Positions 1-5,635 of a stretch of 5,635 bases of DNA are shown here, one piece after another. The translations under genes were made by a program, and so were the position numbers. The notes beneath the pieces are model-generated. The model ran no database searches. It was not told the origin of the DNA and saw only the letters and a list, made by a program, of their open reading frames with translations. Each line of letters opens with the position of its first letter. Within the stretch, counting starts at the first letter, position 1. This stretch comes from Chloroflexota bacterium (GTDB taxonomy: Bacteria; Chloroflexota; Dehalococcoidia; UBA2979), in the NCBI GenBank assembly GCA_002701625.1, contig NZWK01000022.1:1-5635 (forward strand), read 5' to 3'.

Positions 1-24
1 CAATGGTGTGCTTTGATGATGACT

Positions 25-30
25 AGGAAG
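25..30 (+). promoter_or_regulatory. Ribosome binding site of the M23 peptidase gene
   Basis: AGGAAG lies 5 nt before the ATG at 36, a good Shine-Dalgarno spacing. A TTG at 33 is also in frame, but it would sit only 2 nt from this site, so the ATG at 36 is the better start. Confidence 0.7.
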
Positions 31-35
31 TTTTG

Positions 36-992
36 ATGACAACTCAACGGATCTTTCTGGCTCTTATTCTGTTTTTGCTTACTATCAGTTGCAGTTCCTC
101 AGATGGGTCTGAGGGTTCAAAATTTGTTGCAGTAATGGAAAATGATTCTCAAGTTGAGCTTGTTGAAGCTTTTGTACAACAGCCTAATATGGAGGTTGTA
201 GAGCTTCCTAGGCAAGTATATGCTGGAGATAGTTTCAGAGCAGTAGTTTCTAGTGATGGCGGTTTATTAGGCTCTATAAAAATATTTGATAGGTCGACCC
301 CCCTTTTATTGATTGCTAATGACCTTTTATCTTCGCAAGTAGCTGTACCAATTGAACAACAAAGTGGTGTGGTCATGATGGAACTCTCGATTACTGGAAT
401 TAATTGGCGGGTGACCGAAGTTATAGCTGTAAAAATTCTAGAGAGGCCGGTTAAGGTCGATCGGATTTACCGCACCCAGGAAATGATTCGAATTGCGACT
501 GATGGCACAAGTTACGCTGAAGAGGCTGATTTACGCCGACAACAAGCAAAAACTTATTCGGCTCATCGTTATACGTCCGAATTCATGCAGATTCCTGTGG
601 TCGGCGAGGTAAGCACTTTTTTCGGAGATATGCGCGCCTATGAAAATGGTCCCCCAAGTAACTCTCACTCTGGGGTTGATTTTGCTGCTCCGAAAGGCAC
701 CAGAGTGAGTGCATCCGCTGGTGGCTACGTTATTTATTCGGCCACAATGCCGGTACGAGGGACAAGTGTAGTAATAGATCACGGCAGTGGCGTCTTCAGC
801 GGATATCATCATTTATCAAAGGTGTATTCGCCCGTTGGGGCATGGATAAATGCAGGCGAATATATTGGCGAGGTCGGATCCACTGGATTCTCCACTGGTC
901 CTCATCTTCACTGGGAAGTTTTGGTTTATGGAACTCCAACAGATCCGGTAAAGTGGTTAGAGTCGGGACTAAGTCTCAATGACCTGCACTAA
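36..992 (+). CDS. M23-family (LytM/lysostaphin-type) zinc metallopeptidase, predicted lipoprotein
   Basis: Predicted secreted, lipid-anchored endopeptidase of 318 residues. M23 enzymes usually cut peptide cross-bridges or stems of peptidoglycan. Residues 1-18 form a hydrophobic export signal ending in a lipobox-like TISC with Cys19 as lipidation site; Thr at -3 is tolerated but not ideal. A Ser/Gly-rich tether follows, then a beta-rich, possibly Ig-like region (about 50-145), a polar, probably helical stretch (about 150-175) and the C-terminal M23 domain (about 185-308). Zinc ligands and catalytic residues are all visible: HSGVD (His211, Asp215), the YHHL segment (His258-His259) and HLHWE (His290, His292). 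The STGPHLHWE context is typical of active M23 enzymes, so I expect activity, though the substrate is unproven. Start: ATG at 36, backed by the AGGAAG site; TTG at 33 would add one residue. TGATG at 34-38 could couple it to an upstream gene ending at 36. The next gene starts 39 nt downstream. Confidence 0.92.
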   Translation: MTTQRIFLALILFLLTISCSSSDGSEGSKFVAVMENDSQVELVEAFVQQPNMEVVELPRQVYAGDSFRAVVSSDGGLLGSIKIFDRSTPLLLIANDLLSSQVAVPIEQQSGVVMMELSITGINWRVTEVIAVKILERPVKVDRIYRTQEMIRIATDGTSYAEEADLRRQQAKTYSAHRYTSEFMQIPVVGEVSTFFGDMRAYENGPPSNSHSGVDFAAPKGTRVSASAGGYVIYSATMPVRGTSVVIDHGSGVFSGYHHLSKVYSPVGAWINAGEYIGEVGSTGFSTGPHLHWEVLVYGTPTDPVKWLESGLSLNDLH

Positions 993-1016
993 GTAATTTT
1001 ATAAGTCGCATAACTA

Positions 1017-1024
1017 GAGAGAGA
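1017..1024 (+). promoter_or_regulatory. Ribosome binding site of the MoxR gene
   Basis: A purine run GAGAGAGA ends 7 nt before the ATG at 1032. The 39-nt gap it lies in (993-1031) shows no terminator-like hairpin with a T-run and no convincing promoter, which favours read-through from the M23 gene. Confidence 0.5.
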
Positions 1025-1031
1025 TCTGATA

Positions 1032-1988
1032 ATGACGTTACCTATCGATATCGCTGAGAAGATTCTAGATAATATGAATAAAGTTATTATTGGGAAGAAT
1101 CAACAGATACAACTTGCTCTTATTGCTCTTATGTCTGGCGGACATCTTCTAGTGGAGGATGTACCCGGTGTAGGGAAAACAATGCTGGCAAGATCACTTG
1201 CAAGTTCATTAGGATGTGAGTTTTCTCGAATTCAATTTACCCCTGACCTACTGCCAACCGATGTCACAGGCGTATCTGTTTTCCTGCAAGAAACGGGCGA
1301 ATTTCGTTTTAGACCCGGACCTATATTGTCACAGATTGTATTGGCTGATGAGGTGAATAGGGCGACTCCAAAGACTCAATCTGCCTTATTGGAGGCTATG
1401 GAAGAAGGGCAGGTCACGGTAGATGGTGTCAGTCATCGGCTTGCAGATCCACATATGGTTATTGCCACTCAAAATCCAATTGAGTATGAGGGTACTTTTC
1501 CACTTCCAGAAGCTCAACTAGATCGTTTTTTGATGCGAATTCAGCTTGGATATCCCGACCCAACGGATGAGGTGTTGATTATGGATGGGCAACAACGAGT
1601 GCATCCGATAGATGAGCTGGGTGCGGTTGCTGATACAAACGATTTGTCTGCACTGAAAGCAGGAGTTAGTAACGTTTATGTAGATTCATTGGTAAAACAA
1701 TATATTGTGTCTATTGTTAATGCGACACGAATGCACGCGGCCGTGTATTTAGGTTCATCGCCTCGTGGGTCTCTTGGACTTCTCAGATGTGCACAATCTT
1801 ATGCCTTACTGAGTGGTCGGGATTTTGTTGAACCGGATGATGTTAACAAATTGGCCCATTCGGTGCTTGCTCACCGCTTGATAATTAATCCAGCGAGTGA
1901 ATTGGGTAATATGACGGCTAATGAGGTCATATCTCAGATCATTGAAGCCACAGCTGTACCGGGTGTTCAATCAAGGCAGGGCGCGTAG
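1032..1988 (+). CDS. MoxR-family AAA+ ATPase
   Basis: Cytoplasmic ATPase of 318 residues, the usual size for the MoxR family (AAA_3 core plus a C-terminal AAA lid). MoxR proteins act as chaperone-like remodellers and are often encoded with vWA or DUF58 partners. All nucleotide-handling motifs are present: Walker A PGVGKT (Lys49, Thr50), Walker B LADEVNRA (Asp106, Glu107), sensor 1 ATQNP (Asn148), the EAQLDRF segment with the likely arginine finger Arg165, and sensor 2 in SSPRGS (Arg245). The segment ALLEAMEEGQVTVDG after Walker B is also typical. It should therefore be an active hexameric ATPase. The ATG at 1032 has a GAGAGAGA site 7 nt upstream. The DUF58 gene follows after 14 nt, which supports co-expression and a functional pair. 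The exact client cannot be read from the sequence; the adjacent DUF58 and transglutaminase-like proteins are the best candidates. Confidence 0.95.
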   Translation: MTLPIDIAEKILDNMNKVIIGKNQQIQLALIALMSGGHLLVEDVPGVGKTMLARSLASSLGCEFSRIQFTPDLLPTDVTGVSVFLQETGEFRFRPGPILSQIVLADEVNRATPKTQSALLEAMEEGQVTVDGVSHRLADPHMVIATQNPIEYEGTFPLPEAQLDRFLMRIQLGYPDPTDEVLIMDGQQRVHPIDELGAVADTNDLSALKAGVSNVYVDSLVKQYIVSIVNATRMHAAVYLGSSPRGSLGLLRCAQSYALLSGRDFVEPDDVNKLAHSVLAHRLIINPASELGNMTANEVISQIIEATAVPGVQSRQGA

Positions 1989-2002
1989 GCTATAAATATT
2001 TA

Positions 2003-3244
2003 ATGAACAAAGTTATTTTGCGGATTATCAAAAGTCACAGCGATCCATTTTTGGCATTAATTATTGGACTTCTGTGTTTATTGATTGCCTATGCTACTGG
2101 ATTTTGGACATTATTTCGACTCACATATCTCATTTTTATAGCTCTACCCGTTTTATGGCTTTGGACGCGGTCGATGTCAAAAAATCTGGAAGTTGATATA
2201 TCCAGGGGGAATTCTCGGCTCGCTCAGGGTGGCTATTTAAGTACTAATATAACCGTTCGGTCTACCAGCTGGATTCCGAAAATTTGGTTAGAAGTTCAGG
2301 ACAGTTCCAGACCAAGTTCCGATCTATCCAAGCGCATATTTACACTGTCATCGAAAGGAGTTCATGGCTGGGATTATAGATTGCAGCTCTCACGTCGTGG
2401 GTTATATAAGTTTGGTCCGGTAAGCATTCGAGTTAGCGATCCATTTGGATTTTTCAAGCGCACGATATATTTTGGCAACGAGATTGAAGTTTTGGTTTAT
2501 CCAGATCCCCCAGACATACCGAATTTCTATTTACCTCCGGCTAGCCTTCAGTCAGAAGGTAAAATTCGTAAACCTACTTCACAGGTGACGCCTAACGTAT
2601 CTGGTGTTCGTGAATATGTTACGGGAGATTCCACTAATCGCTTTCATTGGCCAGCTACCGCGAGAACTGGAAAGCCGATGGTTAAATTATTTGATTTGGA
2701 CCCATCATCGGACATATGGATTATTTTAGACTTATCGAAAGACGTCGATATTGGGTCAGAAGCTGAAAGCGCTTCGGAACTAGCAATTATTACAACTGCA
2801 GCCATCTTCAAGTCTATGATTCTGCAGAAACGTTCAGTTGGACTGATTATGTCTGGTGCCACTGACGTTATTCTCCAACCTGACCGAAGTAGTTCTCATT
2901 TGGGTTTAGCTATGGAGTCTCTTGCCTTGGCTGATGCGAGTGGTGAGGTTGAAATGGGCGCACTTTTAAACAGAGAGATGAGAAGATTTAGTAGACACAC
3001 CACAGTGGTTTGTATAAGTGCAAGTTCTGATGCACTGTGGGCTCGTAAGCTGGCTAAATTCAGAGGCAGGGGAATTAATGCGGCCGCAATATTGATTGAC
3101 AGTGAGTCATTTGGTGGCGAAGCAGGTACCCAAGATTTGTTGAAAAGAGTACTTGCTGCAGGTCAGATATATACATATGGTCTTGCCCGAGGAGATGCTC
3201 TTTCTGATGTCTTGTCGGCCGGTCGTGAGATTACCTTCCAGTGA
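2003..3244 (+). CDS. DUF58 domain membrane protein (MoxR partner)
   Basis: Membrane-anchored protein of 413 residues, normal for the DUF58 family. Two hydrophobic helices at about 15-32 and 36-54 form an N-terminal hairpin. A beta-rich region (about 60-170) follows, including the RGLYKFGP and VSDPFGFFKR motifs seen in this family. The DUF58 signature is VREYVTGDSTNRFHWPATAR (Arg203, Glu204, Tyr205, Gly208, Asp209, Arg213, His215, Trp216). The C-terminal part resembles a vWA domain: after strand WIILDL comes Asp243-x-Ser245-x-Asp247 where a MIDAS would read DxSxS, so metal binding is probably weak or absent. DUF58 proteins are commonly encoded between moxR and a transglutaminase-like gene, as here; their molecular role is not firmly known. 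The ribosome binding site is poor (only AGG about 13 nt before the ATG at 2003), so translation may depend on ribosomes finishing the MoxR gene 14 nt upstream. Its stop overlaps the next start. Confidence 0.93.
   Translation: MNKVILRIIKSHSDPFLALIIGLLCLLIAYATGFWTLFRLTYLIFIALPVLWLWTRSMSKNLEVDISRGNSRLAQGGYLSTNITVRSTSWIPKIWLEVQDSSRPSSDLSKRIFTLSSKGVHGWDYRLQLSRRGLYKFGPVSIRVSDPFGFFKRTIYFGNEIEVLVYPDPPDIPNFYLPPASLQSEGKIRKPTSQVTPNVSGVREYVTGDSTNRFHWPATARTGKPMVKLFDLDPSSDIWIILDLSKDVDIGSEAESASELAIITTAAIFKSMILQKRSVGLIMSGATDVILQPDRSSSHLGLAMESLALADASGEVEMGALLNREMRRFSRHTTVVCISASSDALWARKLAKFRGRGINAAAILIDSESFGGEAGTQDLLKRVLAAGQIYTYGLARGDALSDVLSAGREITFQ
3241..3244 (+). other. GTGA stop/start overlap (translational coupling)
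   Basis: The GTG start of the TgpA-like gene (3241-3243) overlaps the TGA stop of the DUF58 gene (3242-3244). In the new frame a stop (TGA, 3226-3228) lies just upstream with no ATG between it and the GTG, so this GTG is the first possible start. A GAGA at 3227-3230 is a weak, rather distant ribosome binding site. This suggests coupled translation of the two membrane proteins. Confidence 0.75.
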
Positions 3245-5635
3245 ATTATTTTAATAGGCCAAGCCAGGGACCTAGATGGCGGCTGAAATCTAAGCAAAAG
3301 CTTGACAGTGTCACGCCATCAGTCCCGTTAAGCGACAGATCGCGATGGTCAATCAATCAGAAGAGTTTGGTTACATACACTTTAACTTTATTTCTCTTGT
3401 TTCCAGTGATTTCTTCGTTGGAGTCGGCGAATTGGGTTTCGAGCATGCCTTCACTATTTATTCCATTAGGATTTTCTTTCTTGCTCGTGAGTTTTGTTGT
3501 TCGGTTAGCAAAGGGCCTGATTCTTTCCTTAGCCTATGGATTGTTGCCGATAGTCGGCAGCACGTTTTTTATTACCGCGTTTTCTGTGGATACATCTGAG
3601 TCACTGAATAATGGTTTTGGAGAGAGATACGTACAAACACTGATCCGACTGTGGGATTGGGTGCAGGCGCTTGCTACGGGGGGTATCTCGACCGATCCGT
3701 TGCCTTTTATTTTCCTTTTAGTATTGTTAGTTGGTTTTCTCACGTTCATAGCTGTATGGTCTACCAGTCGTCTGAAAAATCCATGGTTGGCTCTGATTCC
3801 TGGTGGTTTCACGCTCTTAACAAATATTTCTTATCTACCAGGCCAGCCAGTATTTGCTTTCGTTTTATATTTGATTGCATCTATTCTTTTGATCGTATGG
3901 GTTTATTTTCTTAAATCTTCTGCACGCTGGGAAATCGAGGGGACACGGCCACCTGAACTTATGTCTGCAGAAGTTATGTTATGCGCTATGGCAATCGCAT
4001 TCAGTCTTGTGACTTTTGCCTGGGTTATACCGTCGGCCAATAACTGGAAACCTTTAACATCGGCACTTGGGGAGGTGCTGTCACCAGCTGCAGATAATGC
4101 TGAATCATGGGGGCGTTTGTTTTTGGGAGTTGGGGGTAAAGGTTCAGCCGGAGTGCACTCTTTCGGTCGAAATTTTCCCATAAGGTCAACACATATACTT
4201 GACTCGGAAATTTTACTTGAGGTTAATGCCGCTGAGGTAGAGTTATTGCGGGGCGCCTCATACGATCTGTACACCGGCCAAGGTTGGACTATTTCCCAAG
4301 TTGCCCTACAGGAATTTGATGAATTAGGTATTGCTGCAGCTCAGTTTGGTACTGTGGAGTCACGAAATGAACGGCGTCAGCCGGTGGAAGTGATTGTGAA
4401 TACTCGGACTACGTTCTCATCAGCCAAAAGACTTCTTACCGCTGGCGAGCCACTCGCCTCAGGTCGGCCCTCAAACATCCTGATAGGACCAGGTTACTCA
4501 AGTATTGGTCTGTCACCTGTTAAGCGACTAAAAGTAGGTGAAAATTATCAGACAGTTGGTGCTGAGTCTTTTGCATCAATCGCATCTTTACAGAGCAGTA
4601 AATGGTTTTTTCCTGAAGGGATAGCAGCAGCTTATACTCAAGTTCCCGAAGATTCATATGAGAATATTAGTGAGCTGGCCCGGGTAATCACTAATGGTTC
4701 GAATACACCTTATGAAGCAACTCGGCGGATAGAGGATCATCTCCGATCTAATTACTCCTTCTCTCTATCTGGGGCGAAGATTAATCCTCGTTCGGACGTC
4801 GTCAGTGTATTTTTATTTGAAACTCGACAGGGACATTTCGATCACTTCGCCAGTGCAATGGTTATCTTGCTCCGAACTATTGAGATACCAGCCCGAATCA
4901 CAGTAGGTTTTGTTCTTGATGATTCATCCTTCAATTCAACGACTAAGAATTTTGAGTTAAGCGACAAGCAGGCCTGGGCTTGGCCTCAGGTATATTTTGA
5001 GAATCTTGGTTGGATAGATTTCAATCCAACCCCTACACGAGATTTGGTATTGAGATCCGATCAGAACAAGAATGATGAAAATTTGCTGGCAAATAGAAGT
5101 ATGGGATCGTCGAGTTCTTTTATGTATGACGATGCGGAGTTGCTTGATATGTTCAATGAGCTAGAGATTGAAAACGAAATTGAGAACGCATTTCAACTAG
5201 ACGATCGAAATGTTGTAACGGAATTTTTATTAGGAGTTGTTTTTCGAAGTCTGATGTTAATACTTTCTTTTATTTCGATTGTTGCGTTAATCCTAAGATT
5301 CTTTTGGTTACGGCAATTCGAAAATTACCAACAGCCTATTGTTACGTGGAAGAAATTAGAGTTCTGGTTAAAGGTTACCAGGGCTCAACCCCGTGAGAGA
5401 TTGACTGCGATAGAAACGGCAAATTATCTATCATTTTTAAATCTTGTCGACAGCTCAATTCAAGAATTTGCTGAGGCATATTCACGTGCACTTTATTCCG
5501 GACGGAATTTAGCTACTGATGGCGAAGAACTAGTAGATTTTGCTATAACTTACCGTTCAATCAGGAACGCGTTAGTATTGTGGCGTTTGAAGACATTTGC
5601 ACGCAGAATTTTTAGATTTTGGAGATTTGAGGGTG
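3241..5635 (+). CDS. TgpA-like membrane protein (DUF3488 / transglutaminase-like / DUF4129), apparently non-catalytic; 3' end outside window
   Basis: Open for 798 codons with no stop before the window edge; family members are often 700-800 residues, so little is probably missing. Order: basic cytoplasmic N-terminus (1-40); about seven membrane helices (near 43-59, 70-87, 93-114, 155-173, 181-197, 203-224, 243-263); a large extracytoplasmic region (about 264-660); a last helix (663-685); a cytoplasmic DUF4129-like tail (about 690-790) with TAIETANYL and FAEAYSRALYSGR. The extracytoplasmic part has the family motif LLRGASYDLYTGQGW (335-349), a helical TPYEATRRIEDHLRSNYSF segment (489-507) and the transglutaminase-like core (about 519-600). 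In active relatives the core has G-x-C-E-H-[FY]-A-S, A-H-A-W and DPT. Here these read GHFDHFAS (Phe533), AWAWPQVYF (Trp579) and FNPTP (Asn595), so Cys, His and Asp are all replaced. Fold-defining residues around them remain (LLRTIEIPARITVGF, GWIDF). I therefore expect a binding or scaffold role rather than protease or transglutaminase activity. It is the third member of the MoxR-DUF58 trio. The GTG start overlaps the DUF58 stop; the next in-frame ATG is codon 69, inside the membrane region. Confidence 0.9.
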   Translation, partial: MNYFNRPSQGPRWRLKSKQKLDSVTPSVPLSDRSRWSINQKSLVTYTLTLFLLFPVISSLESANWVSSMPSLFIPLGFSFLLVSFVVRLAKGLILSLAYGLLPIVGSTFFITAFSVDTSESLNNGFGERYVQTLIRLWDWVQALATGGISTDPLPFIFLLVLLVGFLTFIAVWSTSRLKNPWLALIPGGFTLLTNISYLPGQPVFAFVLYLIASILLIVWVYFLKSSARWEIEGTRPPELMSAEVMLCAMAIAFSLVTFAWVIPSANNWKPLTSALGEVLSPAADNAESWGRLFLGVGGKGSAGVHSFGRNFPIRSTHILDSEILLEVNAAEVELLRGASYDLYTGQGWTISQVALQEFDELGIAAAQFGTVESRNERRQPVEVIVNTRTTFSSAKRLLTAGEPLASGRPSNILIGPGYSSIGLSPVKRLKVGENYQTVGAESFASIASLQSSKWFFPEGIAAAYTQVPEDSYENISELARVITNGSNTPYEATRRIEDHLRSNYSFSLSGAKINPRSDVVSVFLFETRQGHFDHFASAMVILLRTIEIPARITVGFVLDDSSFNSTTKNFELSDKQAWAWPQVYFENLGWIDFNPTPTRDLVLRSDQNKNDENLLANRSMGSSSSFMYDDAELLDMFNELEIENEIENAFQLDDRNVVTEFLLGVVFRSLMLILSFISIVALILRFFWLRQFENYQQPIVTWKKLEFWLKVTRAQPRERLTAIETANYLSFLNLVDSSIQEFAEAYSRALYSGRNLATDGEELVDFAITYRSIRNALVLWRLKTFARRIFRFWRFEG

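Noticed and set aside
1..36. Possible 3' tail of an upstream gene (frame 1 open to TGA at 34-36; frame 2 stops at 14-16; frame 3 stops at TAG 24-26)
   Set aside because: At most 11 codons are visible in any frame and none is recognisable, so neither the existence nor the frame of an upstream gene can be decided.
993..1031. Terminator or promoter between the M23 and MoxR genes
   Set aside because: There is no stable hairpin with a T-run, and no paired -35/-10 boxes are convincing; the only inverted sequence is the 6-bp AGATCT.
1991..2002. TATAAATATT just before the DUF58 start as a -10 box
   Set aside because: It is too close to the ATG at 2003 to leave a useful leader, and there is no clear -35 box at the right distance within the end of the MoxR gene.
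3302..3332. TTGACA at 3302-3307 as a -35 box of an internal promoter, overlapping an 11-bp palindrome (3303-3313)
   Set aside because: It lies inside the TgpA-like coding region, and the bases at the expected -10 position (around 3325-3332) do not resemble TATAAT. The palindrome has only 5-bp arms and is probably chance.
3345..3914. Two + strand open frames (3345-3599 and 3651-3914)
   Set aside because: They overlap the TgpA-like gene in another frame, which carries clear membrane helices and family motifs; they have no recognisable domains or good ribosome binding sites.
3534..4274. Minus strand open frames (3534-3812, 3903-4274) opposite the TgpA-like gene, and similar ones opposite the M23 and DUF58 genes
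   Set aside because: They are antisense shadows of well-supported genes with no domain signal of their own.

Overview
The window is a compact, single-strand (+) gene block with no RNA genes, mobile elements, CRISPR arrays or long non-coding stretches. Four genes fill it: a lipoprotein M23 peptidase, a MoxR-family AAA+ ATPase, a DUF58 membrane protein, and a large TgpA-like (DUF3488 / transglutaminase-like / DUF4129) membrane protein that runs off the right edge. By eye the base composition is moderately AT-rich and even across all genes, so nothing points to recent transfer.

Organism: the sequence alone suggests a bacterium, possibly an uncultured marine-type Chloroflexota (SAR202 / Dehalococcoidia-like). 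The basis is impressionistic: the style of the M23 and transglutaminase-like proteins, moderate AT content, and use of GTG starts. It was not tested by any search and should be held loosely.

Layout: 36-992 secreted lipoprotein peptidase with an intact metal-binding site; 993-1031 short gap carrying a purine-rich ribosome binding site; 1032-1988 MoxR ATPase; 14-nt gap; 2003-3244 DUF58 protein; then a 4-base GTGA overlap into 3241-5635 (incomplete), the TgpA-like protein. The tight spacing suggests one transcription unit. MoxR + DUF58 + transglutaminase-like protein is a recurring bacterial gene trio, best known from the TgpA locus of Pseudomonas aeruginosa. It is thought that the cytoplasmic ATPase works as a chaperone or remodeller on the DUF58/vWA-like partner, and that the third protein carries the extracytoplasmic activity at the envelope.

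The most notable point is that the transglutaminase-like domain is intact as a fold but appears to have lost its whole Cys-His-Asp triad: the aligned residues are Phe533, Trp579 and Asn595. The only cysteine in the 798 visible residues (Cys248) lies in a transmembrane helix. The reading frame is open and the motifs around the triad are well kept, so this looks like a maintained pseudoenzyme rather than a decaying gene. It sits in an operon whose ATPase keeps all its catalytic motifs and next to a cell-wall-type peptidase that keeps its zinc site.
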